Shown in pieces: positions 10,415 to 21,700 of a stretch of DNA of 64,000 nt. Position 1 is the first letter of the stretch. Each line of letters starts with the position of its first letter. Source of the DNA: Brettanomyces bruxellensis (lineage: Eukaryota; Ascomycota; Pichiomycetes; Pichiales; Pichiaceae); NCBI RefSeq assembly GCF_011074885.1, contig NC_054690.1, positions 501,001-565,000 on the forward strand, in the 5' to 3' direction. The translations under genes were made by a program, and so were the position numbers. The notes beneath the pieces were generated by a model that saw only the letters and a list, made by a program, of their open reading frames with translations, did no database searches and was not told where the DNA came from.

Positions 10415-11542
10415 ATGTCTGAAGGTAGGAGGAGTCTTCTAAATACATATACGCCATCTCCTTACATGATAGGCAATGGTGGTATTAGCGCTAGCTCTAG
10501 TTCTAGTGTTTTGTCTACTGTTTCGGAGGGAGGAAAGTTTGTCTCGCATAAAAAAAATGCTTCGACATTTTCACTTCCAGTGTACCTGGATACTCCACAG
10601 TACAACAGGCCATCTGTTAGAGCTCACAGGAGATCAAGATCAAGGCAGTATGTTGTTATTAACAGCATGCCATATCCTCTGGAAATAAAGTTTCCTGATA
10701 AAATATCTACTAAAGCCAAAATGAGGGAAAGAAGGCAGAGCGAACAACAAAAACAGGCAAGACCGGTATTGAAAGGGCGTCAGCTGGAGCCTGACAAAAG
10801 CACAATTAGCAATATTTGTCACACTAATATACACAACTGCAACTCATCTCTTGGACAAAAGAATAGAGTTCTCTCCATCGTTCAGGAAAAATCGGAAAAC
10901 GATGAAGTGATAGAAGGCCACAAAAATATAGAAAATCGGAAGATGGAAGAAAGATCGAAAAGCGCGTCTGCATGCTTTCCGGATCTATCACATAACCAGC
11001 GTGGAAGTGCATACACTTTGATGAATGAAACGAACCATCATCAATCACATCCATCGGACGGATATAACTTACCTAAATTCGGCAACAATGACGGAATGGA
11101 GCGGGAAAATCCAGAATTGATTCAGCAGTGGCTGCCGCATAAAGAATTTCCTCAAGGTACTAAAATACAACACCTAGACAATCAATATTTTGGCCAGGGA
11201 CAATATCCGCAGTCTTCATATTACGAAGATAAAATGCAATATGTGGACACACAACAGTATTGCTATAATGCTGATTTAAACTCTACAGATGCTTACTCTG
11301 AGAGCAATTGGTCTTATGAAGCATTCATTGATGGACGGACATCTGCTGAAACATCACCGACTATATCGGAAAATGGTTTTGAATACATTCAATCGAAGAC
11401 ACCACAAAATCCACAGTATTATGCTCGGCAGTCGTGGCTGTCCATTCCAGATTTAGTTCCTAAAATTGAAGGGACCAAGACCAAACAGAAAAATGACTAT
11501 TTAAATGGTATATACGACTATTATTTTGAAAGTTCTGCTTAA
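10415..11542 (+). CDS. Unrecognised polar, disordered protein
   Basis: Predicted 375 residues from the first ATG at 10415 (MSEGRRSLLNTY); the frame is open one codon further, but that codon is GTG. I do not recognise the family. Residues 20-40 are Ser-rich, and residues 60-90 contain a basic block (VRAHRRSRSRQYVVINSMPY) followed by PLEIKFPDKI, the most ordered-looking part. The C-terminal half is rich in Gln, Asn and Tyr (QGQYPQSSYYEDK) and resembles a low-complexity region. No transmembrane segment or signal peptide is seen. The long uninterrupted frame and natural start context favour a real gene. It is convergent with the next gene, 277 bp away. A regulatory or cortical adaptor is possible but unsupported. 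Confidence 0.7.
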   Translation: MSEGRRSLLNTYTPSPYMIGNGGISASSSSSVLSTVSEGGKFVSHKKNASTFSLPVYLDTPQYNRPSVRAHRRSRSRQYVVINSMPYPLEIKFPDKISTKAKMRERRQSEQQKQARPVLKGRQLEPDKSTISNICHTNIHNCNSSLGQKNRVLSIVQEKSENDEVIEGHKNIENRKMEERSKSASACFPDLSHNQRGSAYTLMNETNHHQSHPSDGYNLPKFGNNDGMERENPELIQQWLPHKEFPQGTKIQHLDNQYFGQGQYPQSSYYEDKMQYVDTQQYCYNADLNSTDAYSESNWSYEAFIDGRTSAETSPTISENGFEYIQSKTPQNPQYYARQSWLSIPDLVPKIEGTKTKQKNDYLNGIYDYYFESSA

Positions 11543-11819
11543 TAACCTTAAAAGGTAGACATATATACCTAGAATGCATTGTAATTATTCCATTTACATC
11601 ATTTTTTGTTAGTATGTCATGAACCAAACTCATTAGCAATTTGAATATACATAGTATAATGCATAGCGCGTGTAGATAGAAAGACACACACAAAAAAAAA
11701 ATGTAAATATTGTTAAAAGAACTACAGTATATGCAAAAAAAAAGATCAAGAATTAGAAGTGCAATACCATGCCGTCTAAAAAAGAAAACAAAAACCATAA
11801 CCTAATTAATATTGTTTGC

Positions 11820-14204
11820 TCAGTGATCCGAATGCACGCTTCTTGAACTTTCAAAAGAAGCCTCACTTATCGTAGTCAAAAATGAACATTCTCTATAACG
11901 GTTCGGAGCCAATCCATCAGGTACAAAACTAAGATCTTCGCTGCCATCGCCTTCTTCGGCACTTTCTGTATACTGATCATAAAAATCCGGATTATACGAG
12001 GTATCCCCTGTATCAGCAGAAGCTTCTATAGAATTCCCACCATCTTCGAGTATGTCAACATACGATGGCCTAGTTTGACTTAAATGCTTTCCGACAGTTT
12101 GATCATGCTTCAAAGAATTTGTAGAATTAGGAGTGCCGTTTTCAGACGAAAGTCCGTTAAATAAAGTAATAGTCTTTTTTGATAAATTGATGATACTATT
12201 ATCAAGCTGTTGAACTTGATCAACTAAAACTGGGGCATTAACTTGTTCTATCTCGTCATCTGGAATGCCATATCTTAAATTCACATCAGACTCATAATCT
12301 GATGAAACTTGATTAACCTCATCAAGAAGAGAATTATCAACACTCGGTGAACTTGCCATTGACACCCTTTGAAAGTCATCAATCTTTGGCTCCCCTTCAC
12401 CTCCCAGCCATGAATATCTATTTTTTATGAAATCCATATTGTCCTCCTGGATTTTAGAGTTGATTTGGTGATACTTCAGTTTAGACCGGCGGGCCTTTAG
12501 TCCTAAAGAGCCTGAATGATCTGAATTGGTATATTTATTCTCCGGAGTAGAAGAACTCTTGGGATTCAAATTCTTTCCAACCTGAACTGTAGTTATCTCC
12601 AAAGGAGACTGATCATTCTCGTCATCAGATAAATCTTTGTAATCTGCGAAAATGTCACCTTCCGTGCAATTGTCACTTTCGATTAAATCCTCGGAAACAT
12701 CGCTACTCTTAGGAATAATAATACCCGCAGATCCAGGGTCAATTTTGGTTGACCGTAGCTGCTCTAGAAGAAGATTAACTTCTGCTTCCGGAGACACTGC
12801 GGGAGTCTCTTTTTGTATTTTCTTGATTTCACATGCTTTTGTTGCTTCTGAAACTGAATTATCAGAAATTTCTTGATTAGAATCTTTCTCTAATCTGTCA
12901 ACGACGGGTACGTTCGGCTGCAGCTCTGTGATCGAAGTATATTCATCTTCTATTCCATCATCTTCATCGTCAGAAAATAAATCTCTATTAAAGAGATCGT
13001 CGGTCTCATCTTTGGCATTCACATCAATATAATTCAGATCATCATCCAACTGTTCAAGAGGTTCTGATGAGTTGATAAACTGCACAAATTTATCGACGTT
13101 CTTTTTCTGGCTTTTGACTTCTTGCTCAACTTTCACTTGCTCCTTCGTCTTGTAATACTTAATTGACGCATTTCTGCCAGTGAGCTGAAACGAGAACTTG
13201 GAGGAGTCCGAATCAGATACCTCAGGATCATCTTGATTATCTTGATTATCCTGCTTGCCATCTTTACGCTTCAAATGACTTTCAAATAAAGCCTCAGGAT
13301 TGTATTTTGGAAAGCACTCGTCATCACTCATGTCTATATCGGTTAAAGATGTGCTTTTCCTTGCCAACGAGAGTGGTGATTTTGAACCATCTACAACACC
13401 GTTATCGACAGAATTTGCATTCGAGCTGGCATTAATATTTGGGCGAGGATGCGGAATGGACACTGGAGGACTAACTTTAAAATTATTAATTGTATCAAAA
13501 CGAACTGTGTTCTTTGGCAAGGGGGGAGCAATAGGTACACGAGATTCTGGAAGTGGAAGAGGCCGCTTTTTCAATTCTGCCTTTTTTGTGTCCACAACGC
13601 CCCAATTATGTGTTTTGGTACCGTATATAGTTGTAGAACGATCAGGCAGAGGGGGAAAGGTTGTGTATGGACACACTTTAAAACTCTGTCCCCTCAAAAT
13701 ATTATCCACTGAATGATTTGAGTGTAGCGTACCGCTTTTGTTAGAGTCGGATTTCATCGATGGAAGACTAGAGGATGAAGATGATGGAAGTTCACTAAAT
13801 TTAACAGAGAGCTTTCTTTTTGTTGGTGTTGATGATGTCAAGAAAGGATTCGAAATATCCTCTTTGATATCGTCAAATACCCGCAAGATTTTACTCCCAT
13901 CACTGCTATGATGTTTATGACTAAGACGCTGCTGCCTTCTGCTCGGACTTTCAGTTGAAAAATATGCAGAGTCTGAACGAGATATCTCAGTATCAATTGA
14001 TGAAATAGATGAATGCGACTTATGATGGCTTTCGGTTAATGATTTCCTATTGTTCTTTGACTTTTTGCGGTGATGATGTGACTTGGGTTTCAATCTCAGG
14101 GGTGAAATCGGTTCGGTATCATCTGCTTTCGAATTTTTGGTGGATGACTTTTGCCGATCGAATATTGGCGAATTTCGCAGATGTGTTTTCATGAACGAAC
14201 GCAT
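11820..14204 (-). CDS. Unrecognised large disordered, Ser- and acid-rich protein
   Basis: Predicted 794 residues from ATG 14204 (MRSFMKTHLRNSPIF); nine more codons are open upstream but they begin with TTG right after a TAA. The N-terminal 130 residues are basic and Ser/His-rich (KPKSHHHRKKSKNNRKS). Around 190-265 there is a proline-rich segment with several PxxP-like stretches (FPPLPDRS, RPLPLPESR, IAPPLPKN), candidate SH3 ligands. Acidic blocks follow (SDDEDDGIEDEY). The C-terminus, DLSFVPDGLAPNRYRECSFLTTISEASFES, looks like a conserved short motif. I could not place it in a family; a polarity or cytoskeletal scaffold is one possibility, based only on composition and PxxP motifs. Confidence 0.72.
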   Translation of the reverse strand: MRSFMKTHLRNSPIFDRQKSSTKNSKADDTEPISPLRLKPKSHHHRKKSKNNRKSLTESHHKSHSSISSIDTEISRSDSAYFSTESPSRRQQRLSHKHHSSDGSKILRVFDDIKEDISNPFLTSSTPTKRKLSVKFSELPSSSSSSLPSMKSDSNKSGTLHSNHSVDNILRGQSFKVCPYTTFPPLPDRSTTIYGTKTHNWGVVDTKKAELKKRPLPLPESRVPIAPPLPKNTVRFDTINNFKVSPPVSIPHPRPNINASSNANSVDNGVVDGSKSPLSLARKSTSLTDIDMSDDECFPKYNPEALFESHLKRKDGKQDNQDNQDDPEVSDSDSSKFSFQLTGRNASIKYYKTKEQVKVEQEVKSQKKNVDKFVQFINSSEPLEQLDDDLNYIDVNAKDETDDLFNRDLFSDDEDDGIEDEYTSITELQPNVPVVDRLEKDSNQEISDNSVSEATKACEIKKIQKETPAVSPEAEVNLLLEQLRSTKIDPGSAGIIIPKSSDVSEDLIESDNCTEGDIFADYKDLSDDENDQSPLEITTVQVGKNLNPKSSSTPENKYTNSDHSGSLGLKARRSKLKYHQINSKIQEDNMDFIKNRYSWLGGEGEPKIDDFQRVSMASSPSVDNSLLDEVNQVSSDYESDVNLRYGIPDDEIEQVNAPVLVDQVQQLDNSIINLSKKTITLFNGLSSENGTPNSTNSLKHDQTVGKHLSQTRPSYVDILEDGGNSIEASADTGDTSYNPDFYDQYTESAEEGDGSEDLSFVPDGLAPNRYRECSFLTTISEASFESSRSVHSDH

Positions 14205-15556
14205 ATTCTCAAGCTTATAGTCATCTTGCAATTAGCACTGCAAGATTTGTGGCGGTTCTGCTTTGAATGTGGTAAAATTGATGGTAAAGGTATGGGGATA
14301 GGCACCAATGAAGAGTGTGTATAAAAAAGATAGAGTGGAGGGGGGAAAAAAAGGGGGAGATATGGCAGCACAGAATATGCCGAGACAACAAATCAGTATA
14401 AAATTAGATATAATACCAATCCAAGCTACGTAAAAAAAAAACAAAGGTCTATGATATTAAATAAGGATTAAATAAGCATTAAACTTTTAAGGAGAAACAA
14501 GGAAGAAGAAATGCGTTCGGAAAAGTATTTAGTGAACTCTGTAAACGACTGCTAAGAAAAAGGACAAAGTTGCATGCTTAGAATGCATCCAGTGCCAGGC
14601 GCTAACAATTGCTCACAGACAATGCAAAAGCCGACTTATAACCGAGAATGGAAACAACAGATATATTTTAAGCAACTGTTTAAGGGTCCACCAGGTGCAA
14701 AATTCCCGGTGGAATTAGACCATTATCGCCTATAATTTATTCACATAATGGAGAATTACAATTTACTGGATGTTATTTGAAGAAGACCTCTCAGCATATA
14801 CTTAACTTTTTACTATCATTTGAACATTCATAACGTTTAAATTTCAATCTGTTCATTATGACGCAAGGACAAAAAAGTTTGCTGGAAATAAGTCAAGAAA
14901 AGAAGTGAGCGGCAATAAATTAGCTTTTTCCCTAAAATAATCTAAAGGGATTTAGGACCAACACAACGTTGATTTTAAATATGAAAAGGACGATAAATAA
15001 GAAAGAGATGCATTGCAAGTACCAACAAATAACAACCCTTCCGAGTAATTATTTTTGTGGCCATTCGGACACATAAAATTTTTGTATTCATATTTACTAT
15101 GATGTAATATACAGGGCTAAAAATAGTCGGGACGAAAACACTAGACGAAGCCAACCATTAAGATCTACGGAGACGAGACTAATTTACCCACATAAATGTG
15201 GTGGCATCAAAGATCCGAAATGAGAAAAAAGAACACTTACACACTAGCATACACTATTTCATTCAAAAGATTTATTACTAAAAAATCACAGATTATAAAA
15301 TAGAATCAGGAAATAATCAAAATCAACCGCATCTTTACCACAGCTGCACAAAGATAGCATGAAGTCAAATACTGGCTAGATACGAAGCTTCCCAAAGAGA
15401 GAGATATGAAAAAAATGGCAGGAAACAACGGAAAAAAAGCATGCTTCAATGTTCGATGCTGACAAAGACAGCGAAGAGCTAATGATTAATAACCAGTAAG
15501 ACAGTATGAACGGATGTAAAAAAGAAGAAGATATAAACAAAGGCAGAGAATTTCAT
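14205..15556. other. Intergenic region between two minus-strand genes
   Basis: Contains the promoter of the disordered-protein gene, with a G6-A7-G5 purine tract at about 14340-14357, and the 3' flank of NIP1. Otherwise AT-rich. No ORF with coding character, tRNA or repeat is supported. Confidence 0.55.
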
Positions 15557-18112
15557 TTACTTGCGACCCTGAACAGTTGCAGATCTTCCTTGTCCAAACT
15601 TCTTAACGTCAAGCTGAATTTGATATCCTCCTATACTCAACTTCTCATTTCTTTCAATAATCTGGCTGCACTTATCGCTGAGGTTAAGAACAAGCTGCTG
15701 GAGCTTGTTAGCTCTGCAATCCTCCCCTTGGGTGAAGTCAACTGTATTCGATCTCAAGTTTATTAAAGCATGAACATCATCGTTACGAATAAGCTTTGCA
15801 ATTACAGCCTTGACTTTGCTTTCAGTCAATTCAAACATTTCTGACAGGCTGGATATAGAACACTTTGTAAACGATGCCCTATTCTTGAAGATAAATGTAC
15901 GAAGTCCCTGGATCTTTAACTCTGAAACGATCGAGTGCTTGATCTCCTCAGAGTTGTTGAAGAGTGACCAGATTTCGATCTTCATAAGTAAGTTTGCTGC
16001 CATTTTCCAGTCACATTTTCCTAGAGAACGGGCTGCTAACATCACATGGTCTCTAGCATTTTCTGGTGGACCATCAAACACCTGTCTTTCTCTGTATTCC
16101 AAAACACGACGGAAGGCTTTTGGAGAAGATTGTCTTCTCTTTGCGTAGTCATCATACTCAGCCATTAGCGGCACCTCAATTAAAAGAGAAGCAGTGTAGA
16201 AAGAGCATTCAAGCAACTCGAGATTGATATGCATGTGGAATGGAAGCAATCTCTGCTTGTCAACCTGTGACTGCTGAACTTGGAATCTTTGAACACCTTG
16301 TCCCAAAAGCTCCTTCTGTCTGGAAGAGGTTACAACCTCTTGGAGGAGTTGCTGGGCTTCATGCATTAGACCTTTACGGAAGGCAGACAATCCGAGTTGG
16401 ACCAAAGCACGGTTGAAGTATATCTGCAACTGTGGGTCTGCGGTATGTATAGAGGATTGCAGATGTGACAAGAGAAGCATGTCTCTGGCCTTGTAATACT
16501 GATCATTGAGAGCATAGTTATAGATGTGGCAAAGAACGGCCTTCTTTCTGAATGCCGAGTTTGTCTGTTTGTAAAGAACGGAACAGAGGGAGTCCACGAG
16601 CCCGTTTGTGTACTGCAAGTTCTTTTGTGGGCCCAAATCACCGCTGAGTCTTGGATAGACCCAAGAATTCTCAGAGGCATCAATGGCCTTCCATGAATTC
16701 ATCTCGGAGAAGATGATCAACTTGGTTGGCTTGTAGTAAACACTCTCAAGCCTCTTCAGGATGACACGGACCAACTGGGCACCCTGTGGCTTCTGCAAGT
16801 CACTAGCACTGATGAAACGCTCGTAGTAAAGCTGCACCCGGAGAAGAGTGGTGTATAGAGAAGACTCATCTCTCAAACGCACAATGTACTCCGTAGAATG
16901 TGGATCGAGGGTCAAGAGATGGTATGTAATTTCGTCACAAAGTCTTTCAACGAAAGATGCGATGGAACCGACAACTTCAACCTGGCCATTTGCATTAGGC
17001 TTTGGCTCAATTGCGATGTCATCAGGGGCAACAGCCGTCTCAGTAACAACATACTTTCTATTAGCATTGATGATATCCAAAAGCTTGTTGACATCAGCCA
17101 AGGCCAGCTTCCATTCAGCCGATGGCATGAAGTTGGACTTAGCGTGCAAATCAAACCTTATGGCAATGGCCAGCAATAAAACAGATATTTGCTCGTAAGG
17201 AGTCTTTGCACTCGACAAGAGATCGAGAAGAGTAGAAAGCTGCTCTCTTTGATCAACATTTCTCTTTCCACGTGTCTCCAAAATGGCCTTCAAGGCGTTG
17301 AAAAAGACCTTCTTCAAATCCTCAGCTGTAGCTGGAGCCTTTGAAGCTTCTCTAGATGCCTCAACAGATGGTGTGACTGAAAGTGAGATAGAGCCATCAG
17401 TTGCTAAAAATGCCTCAGGACTATCGTGGTATGCCTTTAACTCCCTAGGACACTCCTTCGAGTACTTCTTGACCCTTTGCCGAATGATGTTCAATGACTT
17501 AGACTCTGAAGCATTCAACTTGCGCTTAGATTCCTTCTGGTGAGCCTCATAATCCTCAAGAGTCTGCGTAAGGATGGCCAAGCACTTCACGTACTGACGT
17601 GGGATGGCAATGTGATGTTGTGGATACTTGCTAACGAGCTTCAACAACTTATCGAAACGCGTGCCAATGTTAACCCAGTCCTGAACCATGGAATAGTTTT
17701 CAATCTCATCAACCAAGTCTGCAATTTCGTCTAAATATTTGTCCTTTGCACTCTTAACGACCTTCTTTCCCTCTGCTTGTTCCTCCTCCTCCGATTCTTC
17801 CTCAGACTCTTCGGATTCGACGCCTGAACCTTTGACGGCTGATTTCTTAAGGAAGTAACTTCTTCCTCTAGGTTTGTGACCGAAATCATCATCATCAGAT
17901 GAACTTAATTCTTCCTCTTCCGAACTTGTTTCTCCCCAGTATTCATCTGATTCTTCGTCCTCTTCCTCTGGTTCTTGTGACTTTTCTTCCTCCTCTAGAA
18001 GTTCTTCTTCAGAAGTTTCTTCCTCAGAGGTATATAATAATTCCTCATCCGATGAAACCAAATCGTCATCTGATGATTCCTCATCGTAGGTGGCTGAAAA
18101 GAACCGTGGCAT
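15557..18112 (-). CDS. NIP1: Translation initiation factor eIF3 subunit c (Nip1)
   Basis: Predicted 851 residues from ATG 18112. eIF3c is a core subunit of eIF3; it links eIF1, eIF5 and the 40S subunit in the pre-initiation complex and acts in the cytoplasm. The start MPRFFSATYDEESSDDD matches the MSRFF start of S. cerevisiae Nip1 (about 812 residues). Residues 8-120 are very acidic (EEETSEEELLEEEE), the known eIF1/eIF5-binding type of tail. The remainder is helical, with the PCI domain over roughly residues 600-780 (IEIWSLFNNSEEIKHS, ISSLSEMFELTESKVKAVI) and a basic Gly/Gln-containing end (KKFGQGRSATVQGRK). It shares a divergent promoter with COP1. Confidence 0.95.
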   Translation of the reverse strand: MPRFFSATYDEESSDDDLVSSDEELLYTSEEETSEEELLEEEEKSQEPEEEDEESDEYWGETSSEEEELSSSDDDDFGHKPRGRSYFLKKSAVKGSGVESEESEEESEEEEQAEGKKVVKSAKDKYLDEIADLVDEIENYSMVQDWVNIGTRFDKLLKLVSKYPQHHIAIPRQYVKCLAILTQTLEDYEAHQKESKRKLNASESKSLNIIRQRVKKYSKECPRELKAYHDSPEAFLATDGSISLSVTPSVEASREASKAPATAEDLKKVFFNALKAILETRGKRNVDQREQLSTLLDLLSSAKTPYEQISVLLLAIAIRFDLHAKSNFMPSAEWKLALADVNKLLDIINANRKYVVTETAVAPDDIAIEPKPNANGQVEVVGSIASFVERLCDEITYHLLTLDPHSTEYIVRLRDESSLYTTLLRVQLYYERFISASDLQKPQGAQLVRVILKRLESVYYKPTKLIIFSEMNSWKAIDASENSWVYPRLSGDLGPQKNLQYTNGLVDSLCSVLYKQTNSAFRKKAVLCHIYNYALNDQYYKARDMLLLSHLQSSIHTADPQLQIYFNRALVQLGLSAFRKGLMHEAQQLLQEVVTSSRQKELLGQGVQRFQVQQSQVDKQRLLPFHMHINLELLECSFYTASLLIEVPLMAEYDDYAKRRQSSPKAFRRVLEYRERQVFDGPPENARDHVMLAARSLGKCDWKMAANLLMKIEIWSLFNNSEEIKHSIVSELKIQGLRTFIFKNRASFTKCSISSLSEMFELTESKVKAVIAKLIRNDDVHALINLRSNTVDFTQGEDCRANKLQQLVLNLSDKCSQIIERNEKLSIGGYQIQLDVKKFGQGRSATVQGRK

Positions 18113-18764
18113 ATTTGTTTACCTTAAGCTTTAGCCCTTTTGCGTTGTCAATACGACGTCCAATACAGATCTGTTAATTGTGTGTCTTCATAAAGAGAGT
18201 TCTTAGTTTAATGCGTTATTTTAATTTTTTTTTTTTTTCACTTGACGAATTTCAACCAGACTTTTTTCTTTACCTGATTCAGGTCGAGTAAACGGCTAGG
18301 CAATTTGTCTGGTGCACTTTAATGTAACCAAATGCTGTATTATCGATACACGAAAAAATTTTTTCCCCTGCTTCGATCCATTTCGTGGCCAGCTTTTTTG
18401 TCACCCTTTTTTTTTTTTTTTTTCACTCGATATTTTTTTGCTTCTCATACAGAACCACGTCTATAACTTACGTAATCATATACCCTACACAATTTAAAGG
18501 ACAGCGCGTAAGGGAGAAATAATTGGGGAAAAAAAACATTGCTGCCTAACAATTGAGTATGCGCAGTGTAGAACTAAACAAGTATCGAATGAGAAAAACA
18601 AAAACTAAAAAAAAACCAACCGAGGCTCTTTGGAACGGGAGATATAGATCCACATTATATAATATATTTTGAACACGAGTGACTGAGATTTAACCAAAAA
18701 TATAAAGCATCAGAAGCCGTTAGGATATTTGACCACAGGAAACTTAGATCAGAACCTTCTCAAG
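18113..18764. other. Divergent promoter region NIP1/COP1
   Basis: Holds long poly(T) tracts near 18226-18238 and 18405-18423, a 12-bp A6T6 palindrome at 18353-18364 and CAGCGCG at 18502-18508. Poly(dA:dT) tracts of this kind keep yeast promoters nucleosome-free. No gene was seen. Confidence 0.6.
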
Positions 18765-21700
18765 ATGAAGATGCTAACTAAGGTAAGTAAAGCTGTTGGA
18801 ATTGAAACTAGGGGAATGTGAACCGGGCTTAAATGGTTATGGTAACAGCACAGACCATTTTTTTTTCGGTCTTACTAGAGGATGCTGAAATAAAGTCAGA
18901 ATTGAAGCTATTGGGCATGGAGAAATTGTTCCTTTGAGTTTATCAACTTTCGATTCGACTTTTGTAACAATCACAACTAGTTCTTTCCAGTTGGTCAGTT
19001 TCTTTTCCTTTAACACATTTTCAAACCGCTTCCCACATATACTAACACCGAGCAGTTTGAGTCGAAATCGTCAAGGGCAAAAGGCGTTGCCTTTCACCCT
19101 ACAAGGCCATGGATTTTGGTGTCATTACACTCGTCAACTATCCAGCTTTGGGATTACCGAATGGGAACCCTTATTGCAAGATTTGAAGGCCACGAAGGAC
19201 CAGTCAGAGCGATCGATTTCCATCCATCCCAGCCAATATTCGTGTCTGGTGGTGATGATTATACAATCAAGGTGTGGTCATTAAATACCATGAAGTGTAT
19301 GTTTACACTGACCGGTCATTTAGACTACGTGAGAACTGTCTTTTTCCACCCTACTCTTCCTTGGATCATCTCTGCGTCTGATGATCAGACCATCAGGATC
19401 TGGAATTGGCAGAGCAGGAAGGAAATTGCATGCTTGACCGGTCACAACCATTATGTTATGTGTGCACAGTTTCATCCAACCAAGGATCTAGTCGTTTCTG
19501 CCTCCTTGGACCAGACTGTTCGTGTTTGGGACATATCTGGTCTCCGGAAAAAGCAGTCTGCATCTCAGGGTGCATTAAACATGAGTGCAGCCGGAATAGG
19601 CCCTGGCTTTGACTCAATGCAGCAACCAGGACCTCAACAGGACGTGTTTGGCAACACAGATGCTGTTGTTAAGTACGTTCTTGAAGGCCACGACAAGGGT
19701 GTCAATTGGGCTGCTTTCCACCCAACACTGCCATTAATCGTCTCTGCTGGTGATGACAGGGTGGTCAAGATTTGGAGGATGAGCGAGACTCGTGCGTGGG
19801 AGGTCGACAGCTGCAGAGGACACACAAATAACGTGCTTTGTGCTCTTTTCCACCCAACCGAGGATCTTATACTCTCTGTCGGTGAGGACAAGACCATTAG
19901 AACTTGGGACCTCAACACGAGGACCCCGGTTAAGCAGTTCAAGCGTGAAAATGACCGCTTCTGGATGATTGCTGCTCATCCAAACATGAACTTGTTTGCC
20001 GCCTGCCATGATTCCGGTGTTATGGTCTTCAAGTTGGACAGAGAGCGTCCTGCAAGCACAATGTTCCAGAACACACTTCTCTTCGTCAACAACGAGTACC
20101 AGCTTCAGAAGTACTCTTACCAGAAGCAGCAGGCTTCCATGCCTTTGCTTTCCTTAAAGAAGTTGGCTGTTCCGTGGAACAAAATTCGTACCATATCCTA
20201 CAATCCGGCCGAAAATGCCATTTTGATTCAATCTGGAGAGAACGAGGCCGGTGTGTATGCTCTAGTCTCTGTTCCTAAAGAGGCTGTCGGTGCTCTTGAT
20301 GCAGCTCCTAAAGGTAGAGGAAAGGCCACTGCAGCTTGCTTCATTGCCAGAAATCGATACGTCACTTTTTCCAAGGTTACCCATCGTCTCGAGGTCAGAG
20401 ATATGAATGACAATGTAACCAAGACCATTGTCTTGGAGGATGCAGTGAAAGATGTCATTTATCTTTCTCCGGGTGTGTTGCTTTTGGTCATGTCAACAAA
20501 GGTTGTGGCTTACGATGTTCAGCAGAAGAGGAAACTATCTGAAATTCAGGTCAATAACGCCAAGTATGTTTCATCATCGCCTGATGGAAAGTACATTGCC
20601 TTGCTTTCAAAGCACACGATTACTGTTGCCACCAGAAAGCTTAAAACTGTCATGTCTATGCATGAAACTATTAGAGTTAAGAGTGCGTCCTGGGACGATA
20701 CAGGCGTTCTTATCTACTCCACTTTGAACCACTTGAAGTACGCGCTTTTGAACGGTGATATCGGCACTATAAAGACGTTGAAGAATGCAGTCTACGTTAC
20801 CAGAGTTTTGGGAAACAAATGCTTCTGCCTAAACAGGAAAGGTGCTGTCGAGTGCATCGAGATTGATCCGACGGAATACAAGTTCAAGAAAGCCCTCGTG
20901 AATAAAAGATACAGAGATGTTTTAAGTCTCATCAAGAACTCTAACTTGGTGGGCGAGAACATCATCGGCTACTTAGAAAAGCGTGGCTACCCAGAGGTTG
21001 CTCTTCAGTTTGTTCAGGATCCGGAAACTAGATTTGAACTTGCAACCGAGTGCCACAACTTAGACATTGCTCTAGAGCAGGCACAGAAGTTAGACAAGCC
21101 TGCAATCTGGGCAAAGCTTGGAAAAGAAGCATTGACACAGGGCCGTGTTTCTGTGGTTGAACTTGCCTACCAAAGGCTTCATCAAATGGATAAACTATCG
21201 TTGTTCTACCTTGTTACCGGTAACTTGGACAAGCTATCCAAGATGGAACAGATCGCGGAGGCAAGAGGCGATCTTTCTTCGCTGTTACAAAATAGCATAT
21301 ACCTAGGCTCTGTGGAGAAGAGAATACAGGTTTTGTTGCATGCCGGTTTGTCGCCTCTAGCGTACGCATTGGCAAAGAACAATGGCCTCGATGATATTGC
21401 ACAACAGATCATTTCCGATGCAGGACACGACACTAAGCCTTTGGAGTCAGAAATTCCGACAAACAATGGACCTGTGGATGTCTTACAGCCTAAGTTAGAG
21501 ACTACGGGTGATTATCCTTTGAAAGGTGCCTCTCTCTCATTCTTTGAGAAGGCTATTGCTGGGAAGCTAGATGATTTGTCCTTGGAAGATGAGGCTGAGG
21601 AGAATGTTAATGTTGAAGAAGTTGATGGAGGAGGAGCCGATGGTGATTTGTTTGATGATTCAATGGGCCAGGAGGTGGATGTCGATCAGGCAGATGCCTG

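Noticed and set aside
11608..11614. Minus-strand TACTAAC as an intron branch site
   Set aside because: It lies after the stop codon of the 11820-14204 gene, with no matching donor or downstream exon.
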